25,786 nt of DNA from DASUPK01 sp046732465 (lineage in GTDB: Bacteria; Actinomycetota; Thermoleophilia; Solirubrobacterales; 70-9), in assembly GCA_046732465.1 (NCBI GenBank), contig JBKPND010000105.1:1-25786 (forward strand), in the 5' to 3' direction. Position numbers and translations under genes: made by a program. The number at the start of each line of letters is the position of its first letter. The first letter of the stretch is position 1. A model generated the notes under the pieces. It made no database searches, had not been told where the DNA came from, and worked only from the letters and a program-made list of their open reading frames with translations. Below, piece after piece: positions 1 through 7,635 of the stretch.

Positions 1-17
1 GATGCTATTGCTGGGGC

Positions 18-551
18 ATGGCGGGCAAGGCATCGGAGCGGTTCGTCTGGGCGGTCGACACTCTGGAGGTCCACCCGGCCGACCGCCTGCTCGAGGTCGG
101 CTGCGGCCACGGCGTCGCGGTCTCCCTGGTCTGCGAGAGGCTGACGACGGGAACGATCACCGCGATCGACCGCTCGCCCAAGATGATCGAGATGGCTACG
201 CGGAGAAATTGCGAGCATGTCGACGCGGGCAGGGCTGCGCTCGAGGCCGTCGCGCTGGAGGACGCGGACCTAGGCGATCGGCGCTTCGACAAAGTCTTCG
301 CCTTCAACGTCGCTCCCTTCTGGCAGCAGCCGGAGGCGGCGCTCGGTGTAGTCCGCGAGCACCTCGCCCGGGGTGGGGCGGTCTACATCTTCTGGGACGC
401 GCGCCACTCCGCGCCGGAGCGAGCGCGGGACCTCGGGAACGAGCTGGCCGACCGGCTACGCGAGGGTGGCTTCTCCGTCGACAGGGTCCTGGTCGAGGAC
501 CTGCGCCCGGTCCCCGCGGTCTGCGCCATGGGCCGGCCGCACGGCGGATGA
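18..551 (+). CDS. Class I SAM-dependent methyltransferase (start may lie upstream of the window)
   Basis: The 177-residue product is a small Rossmann-fold methyltransferase. The SAM-binding motif I reads LEVGCGHG at about residues 25-32. It is followed by an acidic motif II region (TAIDRSP, about 47-53) and a hydrophobic strand near FDKVFAFNV. The substrate is not evident; the family includes small-molecule and ubiquinone/menaquinone-like methylases. The reading frame stays open to the left edge, so ATG 18 is only the first start visible and the protein may be longer. No clear Shine-Dalgarno sequence precedes ATG 18. The gene stands alone on the plus strand and is followed by a long gap. The methyltransferase fold is confident; the specific reaction is unknown. 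Confidence 0.8.
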   Translation: MAGKASERFVWAVDTLEVHPADRLLEVGCGHGVAVSLVCERLTTGTITAIDRSPKMIEMATRRNCEHVDAGRAALEAVALEDADLGDRRFDKVFAFNVAPFWQQPEAALGVVREHLARGGAVYIFWDARHSAPERARDLGNELADRLREGGFSVDRVLVEDLRPVPAVCAMGRPHGG

Positions 552-877
552 ACATGGACCGCAGCACCGTGTCGTAGCGGTCCAGCGAGAAAACTCAGTC
601 GACGAGCGGTCTTGCGGTTGAAGGCTCACGCAGCGCGACCCTGCCCACCCCGATCAATCTCTTCGGCACCACGTCACGTAGGTAGTCGAAGTGTCTGTCC
701 GTTCGTCTGAGTGGGCGTTGTCGCACGCGGAAGCGGCATTCCCGGTTGCCGAACGAGGCGATCGTGACGCATGCCACGGAACGATCGTGCCTTCTGTCAC
801 ACACGTTTCACCAGCACTGGGGGAGCATGAGAGAGGCCCAGGGACCCCCGACGAGGGGTCGAGCGGAGGAGGAGATC
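552..877. other. 326-nt gap with no convincing gene
   Basis: Short open frames exist on both strands, for example a 69-codon minus-strand frame at 595-804, but none has a recognisable domain or a convincing ribosome binding site. The octamer CGATCGTG occurs twice in direct orientation at 759-766 and 782-789, about two helical turns apart. This could be a binding site for a regulator of the downstream gene. No clear promoter pair was recognised. Confidence 0.5.
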
Positions 878-1459
878 ATGTCCGTTGCGGTGTCGGTGCT
901 CGAGCAGAACCAGGAGGAGGGCCGAGCCGCCATCGGCGTTTCGAGGGTCCGGCAGCTACCCACCTCGATTGCCTCCCTTGAGGTCAGCTGGAAGATGGCC
1001 GAGCTCTACGCGCGGGAGGAAGAGGATTTTCAGGTTTTCCGCGACCTATGCGATGCCTTCAACGGTCTGGGGAGAAGCCAGCTCGCTGACCCGTTTGGTG
1101 CCGAGCCGTTTCGGTATCTGCACGAGGACGTCGAACTCCAGGACTATCCCGACATTCCAGGAGCGACCTGGCACCAGGGGCACGCTGGAGCTCTGCAATG
1201 GACCACGAATCTCTGGGAGTCCTTCGGGGACTTCTACTTGCAGCCACGGGAATTCATCCGTGCGGGACGAGGGCGGTTCGTGTGCGTCACCGCCACTCTC
1301 GGGCAGGGTCGCCGCAGTGGCCTCCAGCTCAGCCTGACTGCTTACGCCGTCGTCACCGTCGAGGACGGCAAGATCAGGCGCATCGCGATAACCGCCGATC
1401 GGGAGGCGGCCCTCGAAGCCGCCGGGCTGTCGAAGGGGGTGGCCGCTAGCTCTGGTTGA
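878..1459 (+). CDS. SnoaL/NTF2-like domain protein
   Basis: The 193-residue protein resembles the actinobacterial SnoaL-like (nuclear transport factor 2 fold) small proteins. These form a cone-shaped alpha+beta barrel used by some members as an enzyme pocket and by others as a ligand-binding domain. Fold hallmarks are the helical stretch near residues 30-65, a segment with HEDVELQDYPDIPG, then WESFGDFYLQPREFI, and a final strand with VEDGKIRRI before an AALEAAGL tail. The start is placed at ATG 878 because GGAGGAGG ends a few bases upstream; an earlier in-frame start at 746 would add 44 residues of no family character. The 3' end overlaps the convergent sepF gene by 14 nt. No function can be assigned. 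Confidence 0.75.
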   Translation: MSVAVSVLEQNQEEGRAAIGVSRVRQLPTSIASLEVSWKMAELYAREEEDFQVFRDLCDAFNGLGRSQLADPFGAEPFRYLHEDVELQDYPDIPGATWHQGHAGALQWTTNLWESFGDFYLQPREFIRAGRGRFVCVTATLGQGRRSGLQLSLTAYAVVTVEDGKIRRIAITADREAALEAAGLSKGVAASSG

Positions 1460-2036
1460 AGAAGCCGCCCTCGAGGAGGCGCGCCTTCTCCTCGGCGGAT
1501 ACCTCGACGTCCTCGGGCGTGAGCAGGAAGATGCCCTGCGCGATCCGCTGCATGCCCCCGCCGAGGGCGTAGGTCATGCCGGAGGAGAAGTCGATCAGCC
1601 GCTTCGAGAGCTCGCGGTCCGTCGACTGCAGGTTGATGATCACCGGCTTCGAGCGCTTGAACTCGTCGGCGACCTGCTGGGCGTCGTTGAAGCTTCTGGG
1701 CGTGACGACGTGCATCGAGGCGACGCCGCCCCCGTTTCCGGCGGGAGCACGGCGGCGGCCCCGGCGACCGGGCCGTGGCTCCTCCGCGGTGTCGTCCACA
1801 GCGCGGACGCGGCTTCTGCGGGGCGCGGGCTCCTCGTCGCCGAAGATGTCGTCGATGTCGTCCTCCCGCCCGCGCCGGCGCGAGGAACTGACCGGCTCGC
1901 GTGGGGCGACCTCGGTGTCAAGCGCCCGTTCGGTACCGGTATCGCCCTCGTCGTAGTACTCGCCCTCCTCGACGTAGTCACCCTCGACGAGGCCGAAGTA
2001 CTCGAGCGCGCGTCTCCATGTGTCTCTGATCGCCAT
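1446..2036 (-). CDS. sepF: Cell division protein SepF
   Basis: SepF is a cytoplasmic membrane-associated protein that binds FtsZ and helps anchor and align the Z ring; in actinobacteria, which lack FtsA, it is the main FtsZ membrane tether. The 196-residue product has the expected three parts. The N-terminal amphipathic segment is MAIRDTWRRALEYFGL. An acidic then Arg-rich linker spans about 20-105. The SepF core spans about 108-182 and includes VVTPRSFNDAQQVADEF, PVIINLQ, RLIDFSSGMTYALGG and IAQGIFLLTPEDVEV. It is the last gene of the leftward pgeF-yggS-sepF group, an order often found next to ftsZ, although ftsZ itself is not in this window. The 86-nt gap after yggS leaves room for its own promoter. 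Confidence 0.95.
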   Translation of the reverse strand: MAIRDTWRRALEYFGLVEGDYVEEGEYYDEGDTGTERALDTEVAPREPVSSSRRRGREDDIDDIFGDEEPAPRRSRVRAVDDTAEEPRPGRRGRRRAPAGNGGGVASMHVVTPRSFNDAQQVADEFKRSKPVIINLQSTDRELSKRLIDFSSGMTYALGGGMQRIAQGIFLLTPEDVEVSAEEKARLLEGGFFNQS

Positions 2037-2122
2037 CTCGGCTCAGATTCGGCTTGACGGAGGTTATTCCTGCCGTCTGATGTTTCCCGATTATGAACGC
2101 TGCGCAGGCGCTGTGGCGCGGT

Positions 2123-2761
2123 TCATGCCCAGAGCACCGAGCCCAGGCGGATGATCGTCGCCCCCTCCTCGACCGCCACGCGCCAGTCCTGGCTCGTTCC
2201 CATCGAGAGCCGCTCGAGGCCGCGCTCCCGGGCCAGATCCGCGAGGCGGGCGAAATACGGCCGCGACGTCTCGGGATCTTCCGTGAACGGGGGCATCGTC
2301 ATCAGGCCGGACGCCCTGACGGGACAGCGCTCGATGAATGCGTCCAGCTCCGCGGGATCGATGCCGCCCTTTCCCGCCTCGCCGGAGAGGTTCACCTCGA
2401 TCAGCACCTCGGTGTCGGGTTCCGCATGCTTGCCGAGCTGCTCGAGCACGGAGTCCGATTCCACGGAATGGATCAGGCGCACCAGCGGCAGGATCCGCTT
2501 CAGCTTGCGGCTCTGCAGGTTGCCGATGAAGTCCCAGGTGAAGCTGTCCGACCATCGCTCCCGCTTCGCCTCGAGGTCCTGGAGGCGGTTCTCGCCGACG
2601 AGCTCGATGCCCGCCTCGGCGAGCGCGCCCATCTCCTCGCTGCGCACGTACTTGGTGGCGGCGAGGATCTCGACCTGCAGGCCAGCGTGCTCGCGGATCC
2701 GTTCGAGGTTCGAGCGAATTCGTCCCGCGTCCAGGTCTGTGACCGGCTCGACCATGCTCAC
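2123..2761 (-). CDS. yggS: YggS/PLPBP family pyridoxal-phosphate homeostasis protein
   Basis: This is a cytosolic alanine-racemase-fold TIM barrel that binds PLP without known enzymatic turnover and buffers vitamin B6 and amino acid pools. The PLP lysine is K37 in AATKYV. It is followed by the family signature LVGENRLQD, HFIG-like FIGNLQSRK, EVNLSGEAGKGG, SGLMTMPPF and the C-terminal phosphate-binding LSMGTSQDW and IRLGSVLWA. Its 212-residue length is normal. The assigned start is GTG 2761, whose bases overlap the pgeF stop (GTGA); ATG 2755 is an alternative. The overlap implies translational coupling to pgeF. Confidence 0.95.
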   Translation of the reverse strand: MSMVEPVTDLDAGRIRSNLERIREHAGLQVEILAATKYVRSEEMGALAEAGIELVGENRLQDLEAKRERWSDSFTWDFIGNLQSRKLKRILPLVRLIHSVESDSVLEQLGKHAEPDTEVLIEVNLSGEAGKGGIDPAELDAFIERCPVRASGLMTMPPFTEDPETSRPYFARLADLARERGLERLSMGTSQDWRVAVEEGATIIRLGSVLWA

Positions 2762-3492
2762 ACCATCCAGACGAGCCCGGCCTGGCGGCCGGTCCGCTCG
2801 CCGTCTCGCCGGTACGAGTAGAAGAGCTCGCGGTTGCAGCTCGTGCAGAGGCCGGAGCGCTCGATCGTGTCAACGCCGGCCCGCTCCAGAAGCGCCGTCG
2901 CGACCGCGGTGAGGTCGAGCATCCGGCCTCGGGCGACGCCGTCGAGGTCGGCGAACACCGAGAGCACCTCCTCGCCCACCTCGTAGCAGCAGGGGCCGAT
3001 CCCCGGCCCGATCGCGGCCACCTCGGCCTCGACGGCCTCCGCCGTCCCGGCGACGATCCCGCCGGCGAGCCCGCGCCACCCGCAGTGGGCCATCGCGACC
3101 CCGCCCGGGCCGACCATCGCCACCGGCAGGCAATCGGCAACCATCACCAGGGGAGTCAGCGCCGCGTTGGAGGTCGAATGGGCGTCGACCTCCTCGGGGC
3201 TCCGCACGCCGTCGGCGTAGACATGCGACTCCTGCGGGGCATCGTGCCGGCGGAGCTCCGTGCCGTGGACCTGGCGTCCCATCACCACGCCTTCCGGATC
3301 GCGCTCGATCGAAGCCGCCAGCCGGCGGCGGTTCTCGCCGACGCGCTCCGGCTCGTCACCGGTCAGGACCCCGACGTTGAGCGCCTCGTAGGGCGCCTCG
3401 CTCACGCCGCCGACGCGGGTCGAGAACGCCGCCCTCGCACCGGGCAGCTCAGCCTCGAGCCAGCGGACCCCTTCGCGCTCGCGCCACTCCAC
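2758..3492 (-). CDS. pgeF: PgeF/YfiH laccase-domain protein (peptidoglycan editing factor)
   Basis: The 244-residue product belongs to the cytosolic YfiH/multicopper polyphenol oxidase family. PgeF was shown in E. coli to prevent or remove misincorporated L-Ser in peptidoglycan precursors, and relatives have purine nucleoside phosphorylase/deaminase activity. Visible motifs in order are FSTRVGGVS, LNVG, RQVHG, ADCLPVAM, AHCGWRGL, GPGIGPCCYEV and the C-terminal CTSCNRELFYSYRRDG with TGRQAG. These hold the His/Cys metal site. The start is GTG 3492, preceded at 7 nt by TAGCCT (a TANNNT hexamer) rather than a Shine-Dalgarno sequence, which suggests a leaderless message. It overlaps yggS by 4 nt and heads the sepF group. 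Confidence 0.93.
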   Translation of the reverse strand: MEWREREGVRWLEAELPGARAAFSTRVGGVSEAPYEALNVGVLTGDEPERVGENRRRLAASIERDPEGVVMGRQVHGTELRRHDAPQESHVYADGVRSPEEVDAHSTSNAALTPLVMVADCLPVAMVGPGGVAMAHCGWRGLAGGIVAGTAEAVEAEVAAIGPGIGPCCYEVGEEVLSVFADLDGVARGRMLDLTAVATALLERAGVDTIERSGLCTSCNRELFYSYRRDGERTGRQAGLVWMV

Positions 3493-3493
3493 C

Positions 3494-3521
3494 CCGGGCA
3501 GGCTAGATCAGCGCTGCCCGG
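3494..3521 (-). promoter_or_regulatory. Inverted repeat around the putative -10 of pgeF
   Basis: CCGGGCAG (3494-3501) and CTGCCCGG (3514-3521) are perfect 8-bp arms around a 12-nt centre. The minus-strand hexamer TAGCCT (3500-3505), 7 nt before GTG 3492, overlaps the left arm. It could be an operator over a leaderless promoter, or a hairpin ending the upstream gene at 3537. No U-tract follows, so I favour the operator reading weakly. Confidence 0.4.
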
Positions 3522-3536
3522 AGCCGGGCCGGCGGC

Positions 3537-3821
3537 TCAGGCCTGTCGCTCGATCTTGACCTCGCATTGATCGACGGAGGCGCGGTTCCCGGGTGTGTCG
3601 CTCGGGTCCATGGCCTGCAGCACCTCAGCCCCCTGCTTCATGTCCTCCTCGGTCGCGAAGTAGCCGACGAAGATGGCGGTTCCCTGCGACTCGTCGAAGA
3701 GCAGCTGGAACCCGGTTGACGGCACGCCCTCGGGCGGTCCGTCCTGCTCGTTGATCCGTTGCTCGATCTCGGCGATCCGGTCGGAAGTGACGTCGGTGAA
3801 CCTGACTGCTCGTGCGTACAT
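3537..3821 (-). CDS. Small dimeric alpha/beta-barrel-like protein
   Basis: The 94-residue protein has the layout of ferredoxin-like dimeric alpha/beta barrel (ABM superfamily) proteins. It has a first strand ARAVRFTDV, a helix DRIAEIEQRINEQ, strands GFQLLFDES and TAIFVGYFA, a helix TEEDMKQGAEVLQAM and a last strand DQCEVKIER. Such proteins act as small oxygenases or stress-related binding proteins, but no catalytic residue is diagnostic here. ATG 3821 has a good GGGAG ribosome site about 6-8 nt upstream. It lies between the tRNA nucleotidyltransferase gene (70 nt upstream) and pgeF (44 nt downstream). Its role is unknown. Confidence 0.7.
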   Translation of the reverse strand: MYARAVRFTDVTSDRIAEIEQRINEQDGPPEGVPSTGFQLLFDESQGTAIFVGYFATEEDMKQGAEVLQAMDPSDTPGNRASVDQCEVKIERQA

Positions 3822-3891
3822 CGAGATCTCCCATCTCTTGGTTGAAAGCCGAGCCTATGCCTGGGACAGCCCGAGCGCCACCCCAGGGGCG

Positions 3892-5025
3892 CTAGCCCTC
3901 TGGGATCTCGCCCTTGGCGGCCGCAAGAGCGATGCGGAGCTCCTCCTCGCGGCCGGAGAGCTCGCCATCGAGCTTGCCGGAGAGGGCGGCCTCGAGCCCC
4001 CGACCGACGGCGGGTCCCTCTGGAATTCCCTCCGCGAGCAGGTCGTCCCCGGTGATCTCGAGACCGACATGGCGCCACTCGCCCGCGTAGCGATCGAGCC
4101 ACTCGGCCCCGATCGCGCGAGCGACGAGGAGTTGCGCAGGGTCCCACGGCTCCGCGAGCCGAGCGCCCTCCGACGGTCGCTCGGGCGTGGCCGCCGCCAG
4201 CTCCCTGATCTGGGGCAGCGGGCGGACGATCGCCAGCATCACTGCGAGTTCTGGATCGACCCATCCCGACCACGGTTCCGCCGAGGCGAGCCGGGTGACC
4301 TCCGCCACCCGGTCCGGGGCGGCCGGGTCGAGGCTCGCCATCACCCCCCAGTCCGCGAGCAGGCGCAGAGCCGCCGCGGGCTCTTGCTCGGCGGCGATCC
4401 GCCGCAGCTCGTTGTCGGTCCGGTCCTCGGAGACGGTCGAGAGGTCGGCGTCGCGTAGCAGCCGCTCGGTCTCGGGCTCGAGCCCGAAGCCGAAGCGAGC
4501 CGCATACCGAGCCGCCCGCAGGGCGCGGGTCGGGTCATCGACGAACGAGCGCTCGTGCAGGACCCGCAGCAGCCCGGCCCGCAGGTCCTCGAGGCCCCCG
4601 TGCGGATCGAGCAGCTCGCGGCTCCGGTCCAGCGGGAGGGCCATCGCGTTGATCGTGAAATCCCTGCGGGCGAGATCCTCAGCGATCGGGGCGGGCCGGA
4701 CCTCGGGCAGTGCCCCGGCCGCGGGGTAGCTCTCCGCCCTGGCCCGCGCGACGTCGACCTTCACGTCGCCCTGCTCGAGCCGGCCCGTGAGGAAGAGCCC
4801 GTCACGCTCCAGGCTGAATCCCGGAAGGTCGCCGAGGGCCTCGACGTCACCCTCGACCGCGACGTCGAGGTCGGTCACCTGATGCCCGAGCAGCAGGTCG
4901 CGCACCACGCCGCCGACCAGGTACGCCGGCGCCCGCTCGGCGATCTGGTGCAACTGGTCGATTGCCGCCAGCGAATCGACGCGGTCGCTCAGCCGGGAGG
5001 GATCTAGGTCGCTTGAACCGGGCAT
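3892..5025 (-). CDS. tRNA nucleotidyltransferase / poly(A) polymerase family (CCA-adding type)
   Basis: The product belongs to the class II nucleotidyltransferases that add or repair the 3' CCA of tRNAs. Visible motifs are YLVGGVVRDLLLG with the carboxylates in TDLDVAVEGD (D53 and D55), a further strand VKVDVARAR, RRDFTINAMAL, the base-recognition helix region DDPTRALRAARYAARFGF and RTDNELRRIA. The C-terminal IPEGPAVGRGLEAALSGKLDGEL is typical of bacterial CCA enzymes. At 377 residues it lacks the HD domain found in longer actinobacterial versions. ATG 5025 is preferred because AGGAAAG lies 6 nt upstream; ATG 5043 would add six residues. CCA-adding versus A-adding specificity cannot be told from sequence alone. 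Confidence 0.88.
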   Translation of the reverse strand: MPGSSDLDPSRLSDRVDSLAAIDQLHQIAERAPAYLVGGVVRDLLLGHQVTDLDVAVEGDVEALGDLPGFSLERDGLFLTGRLEQGDVKVDVARARAESYPAAGALPEVRPAPIAEDLARRDFTINAMALPLDRSRELLDPHGGLEDLRAGLLRVLHERSFVDDPTRALRAARYAARFGFGLEPETERLLRDADLSTVSEDRTDNELRRIAAEQEPAAALRLLADWGVMASLDPAAPDRVAEVTRLASAEPWSGWVDPELAVMLAIVRPLPQIRELAAATPERPSEGARLAEPWDPAQLLVARAIGAEWLDRYAGEWRHVGLEITGDDLLAEGIPEGPAVGRGLEAALSGKLDGELSGREEELRIALAAAKGEIPEG

Positions 5026-6431
5026 TAGCGGCTTTCCTACCATGCTCCGCCATCAGGGACCTCTGGAAGAACATCCGAGAGCTCGCAAAGAACCTCTGGA
5101 GCAATCACCGGTGGCTGACGATCGGGGTCGCCGCGGGTCTCGGCGCCGTGGTCATCGCATTGGTCGCGTATCTGGCCCTGAAGCGGCCGGGCGACAAGTC
5201 CTGCCCCGCCCCCTGCACGATCACCGCGACGACCCCGGAGCCCGTCAGCGGCCTCACGAACTGGCCGATCTACGGACTCAACGCGCAGCACACCCGCTAT
5301 CTCGACGCCCCGGACGTCAAGCCTCCCTTCTCGATCCGCTGGCGATTCAAGGGCCGCAACCTGCTCGAGTACTCGCCGGTCCTGGTCGGCAACCAGATCT
5401 TCGGGGTCAACAACAACGGCATGGCCTTTGCGCTGAAGGCGAGTACCGGCAAGGCGCGGTGGAAGCAGCAGATCGCGCACCTGAACGCCTCCTCGCCGAC
5501 CTACCACGACCACGTGATCTACGTATCGAATCTGGAGCCCGGTCAGGTGGTCGCGCTGGCACAAGGCGACGGCCACGTCCTCTGGAAGCACCCCCTCCCC
5601 GGCAGATCCGAGTCTTCCCCGCTGGTCGTCGGCAACAAGGTGATCGTCGGCTGCGAGTGCAACACGGTCTTCGCCCTCGACACCGCGACCGGGAAGACGA
5701 TCTGGCAGCGGCACGTTAACGGGGCGGTGAAGGCGGCCCCGGCGTATGAGAACGGGATCGTCTACATCGGCGACTACAGCGGCGAGATGAACGCGATCCG
5801 GGTCAACGACGGCTCGATCAAGTGGCAGACGGGATCTCAGGGATCCGGCTTCGGTCGCTCGGGGCGGTTCTACGCCGCGGCGACGGTCGCCTTCGGCCGG
5901 GTCTACGCGGGCAACGCCGACGGCCGCATGTACAGCTTCGACCAGCAGTCGGGGAACCTGGCCTGGAGCCAATCGACCGGCAACTACGTCTACGCGGCGG
6001 CCATCGCGGCGCGGACGCCGGACACGGAGCCCACGATCTACTTCGGCTCCTACGACGGGACCTTCTACGCACTCGATGCGCGCAACGGCGACGAGCGCTG
6101 GAGCGTTCCCGATCTCGGCGCGATCTCCGGCGCCGCGAGCCTGATCGGGGACACGGCCTACGTCGCCGACCTGAAGACGACCTCCACGTACGGCTTCGAC
6201 GTCCGCAACGGGCACAAGGTCTTCCAGTACACCGACGGCGCCTACAACCCGGTGATCTCGAACGGCAAGGAGCTCTTCCTCACTGGCTACAAGACGCTCT
6301 ACGCGCTGAAGCCCGGGACCGGCCCCGCCGAGGAGGGGATCCTCCAGAAGGAGCCCAAGGCGCCGCCGGCCGGGCAGCCGCCGGCGGCTCAGAAGAAGGC
6401 CAAGCCGCAGGCGAAGAAGGCGAAGAAGTAG
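5013..6431 (+). CDS. Membrane-anchored PQQ-type beta-propeller protein
   Basis: The roughly 472-residue product has a short cytosolic N-terminus, one membrane segment (WLTIGVAAGLGAVVIALVAYLAL) and a large extracellular BamB/PQQ-like propeller. Repeats of the type GxxxALDxxTGKxxW are visible, for example AFALKASTGKARW, VFALDTATGKTIW, MYSFDQQSGNLAW and FYALDARNGDERW. The tail is Pro/Ala/Lys-rich. Catalytic residues of PQQ dehydrogenases are not evident, so a scaffold or binding role is more likely. The start is uncertain. There is no ATG upstream of the membrane segment in frame; TTG 5013 has GGGAGG 12 nt before it, and TTG 4962 is an alternative. Either start overlaps the divergent nucleotidyltransferase gene. 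It converges with hisF, leaving a 4-nt gap. Confidence 0.8.
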   Translation: MNRALAAFLPCSAIRDLWKNIRELAKNLWSNHRWLTIGVAAGLGAVVIALVAYLALKRPGDKSCPAPCTITATTPEPVSGLTNWPIYGLNAQHTRYLDAPDVKPPFSIRWRFKGRNLLEYSPVLVGNQIFGVNNNGMAFALKASTGKARWKQQIAHLNASSPTYHDHVIYVSNLEPGQVVALAQGDGHVLWKHPLPGRSESSPLVVGNKVIVGCECNTVFALDTATGKTIWQRHVNGAVKAAPAYENGIVYIGDYSGEMNAIRVNDGSIKWQTGSQGSGFGRSGRFYAAATVAFGRVYAGNADGRMYSFDQQSGNLAWSQSTGNYVYAAAIAARTPDTEPTIYFGSYDGTFYALDARNGDERWSVPDLGAISGAASLIGDTAYVADLKTTSTYGFDVRNGHKVFQYTDGAYNPVISNGKELFLTGYKTLYALKPGTGPAEEGILQKEPKAPPAGQPPAAQKKAKPQAKKAKK

Positions 6432-6435
6432 GCGC

Positions 6436-7248
6436 CTAGGAGAGGCGTACCGGAATCCCGGCGCGCTCCATCTGCTGCTTGGCCTCGGCGATCGTGTGCT
6501 GCCCGTAGTGGAAGATCGATGCGCAGAGCACCGCGTCGGCATGCGCCGCCTGGATTGCCTCCACCAGGTGGTCGAGCTCGCCGGCCCCTCCTGAGGCGAT
6601 CACCGGGACGCTCACCGCCTCGGCCACGTAGCGGGTGAGCTCGAGGTCGTAGCCGTCAGTGGTCCCGTCGCGGTCCATGCTGGTGAGAAGCACCTCCCCC
6701 GCCCCGAGCTCGGTCGCCTCACGAGCCCACGCCACCGCCTCGCGGCCCTCGACCCTGGTTCGGCCGCCGTGGGTGTACACGTCCCACTCGGCGTCGCCGA
6801 AGTAGCCCGGCGGCGCCTGGCAGGTATCGGACTCGTCACCGGCTCCGCGTCTCTTCGCGTCGATCGCGATCACGACGCACTGGGATCCGAAGACCTCGGC
6901 GAGCTCGGAAATCAGCTCGGGTCGCTCCAGCGCCGCCGAGTTGACCGAGACCTTGTCGGCCCCCGCGTCGAGCACGGCCTGCGCGTCCTCGACGGAGCGA
7001 ATGCCGCCCCCGATCGTGAAGGGGATGAAGACGTTGTCTGCCGTGCGCCGGGCGAGCTCCACGATCGTGTCGCGGCTCTCGTGCGAGGCGGTGATGTCGA
7101 GGAAGACCAGCTCGTCCGCGCCCTCGGCGTCGTAGCGCTCGGCGAGCTCCACCGGGTCGCCGGCGTCACGGATGTCGACGAAGTTGGTGCCCTTGACGAC
7201 GCGGCCGTCCTCCACGTCCAAACATGGGATGACCCGCTTCAGGACCAT
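6436..7248 (-). CDS. hisF: Imidazole glycerol phosphate synthase cyclase subunit HisF
   Basis: HisF is the TIM-barrel half of IGP synthase. It uses ammonia from HisH to turn PRFAR into imidazole glycerol phosphate and AICAR. The 270-residue protein shows the catalytic aspartates D11 (IPCLDVEDGRVVKG) and D130 (VVIAIDAKR), plus FTIGGGIRS and VIASGGAG for phosphate binding. ATG 7248 is chosen because the family starts with MVLKRVIPCLD; a longer frame to 7398 adds 50 non-family residues. It is the last gene of the his operon, 20 nt after a DoxX-like gene. No hisI or hisE follows. Confidence 0.97.
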   Translation of the reverse strand: MVLKRVIPCLDVEDGRVVKGTNFVDIRDAGDPVELAERYDAEGADELVFLDITASHESRDTIVELARRTADNVFIPFTIGGGIRSVEDAQAVLDAGADKVSVNSAALERPELISELAEVFGSQCVVIAIDAKRRGAGDESDTCQAPPGYFGDAEWDVYTHGGRTRVEGREAVAWAREATELGAGEVLLTSMDRDGTTDGYDLELTRYVAEAVSVPVIASGGAGELDHLVEAIQAAHADAVLCASIFHYGQHTIAEAKQQMERAGIPVRLS

Positions 7249-7268
7249 GCCTGAAGCGTAGGAGGTGC

Positions 7269-7625
7269 TCAGTCCCAGTCGCCCGCCGCGTAGGCCCAGG
7301 CGATGAAGAGCAGCTGCACGGGCAGGCGGGCATAGAGCGCGGCCCGGCCTCCGGGGACCGCCTTCTCGTACTTCTGCCACTCGATCGCCATGTGGCAATT
7401 GGCGGGAAAGACCGCGATCAGGGTCGCGACGCTCCAGGCGCTTCCCGCCCGGCGTGTGCTCGGGTGCATCGTGGCCAGGCCGCCGGCGATCTCGGCGACG
7501 CCGCTCGCGTAGACCAGCTCGCGGTGCCGCGGGATGTACGGGGGCATGATCCGCTCGTACGCACGGGTCTTGACGAAGTGCATGATCCCGGCGAAGACGA
7601 AGAACGGCCCGAAGAGCCTCCTCAT
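7269..7625 (-). CDS. DoxX-like small integral membrane protein
   Basis: The 118-residue protein has the four-helix pattern of the DoxX/DUF4870-like small membrane proteins. It starts with FGPFFVFAGIMHFVKTRAYERIMPPYIP, a typical DoxX N-terminus with the MPPYIP loop. A helix YASGVAEIAGGLATM follows, then AWSVATLIAVFPANCHMAIEW and RLPVQLLFIAWAYAAG. DoxX relatives have been linked to oxidative stress or quinone chemistry, but the biochemical role is mostly unknown. It sits 10 nt after hisA and 20 nt before hisF on the same strand. It must therefore be co-transcribed with histidine genes despite having no known role in the pathway. Confidence 0.82.
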   Translation of the reverse strand: MRRLFGPFFVFAGIMHFVKTRAYERIMPPYIPRHRELVYASGVAEIAGGLATMHPSTRRAGSAWSVATLIAVFPANCHMAIEWQKYEKAVPGGRAALYARLPVQLLFIAWAYAAGDWD

Positions 7626-7635
7626 GGCCGGGAGC

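Noticed and set aside
595..804. 69-codon minus-strand frame in the first gap, ending HFDYLRDVVPKRLIGVGR
   Set aside because: The composition is less Arg-rich than most shadows, but there is no ribosome site, no recognised family and no neighbour support; a decayed gene fragment cannot be proven.
2053..2080. TTGACG followed at 16 nt by TCTGAT on the plus strand
   Set aside because: The -10 match is poor, there is no hairpin or gene downstream, and the resulting RNA would be antisense to yggS.
5037..6542. Antisense open frame of about 500 codons opposite the beta-propeller gene
   Set aside because: Low-complexity Arg/Val/Asp composition with no motif; a shadow of the real gene.
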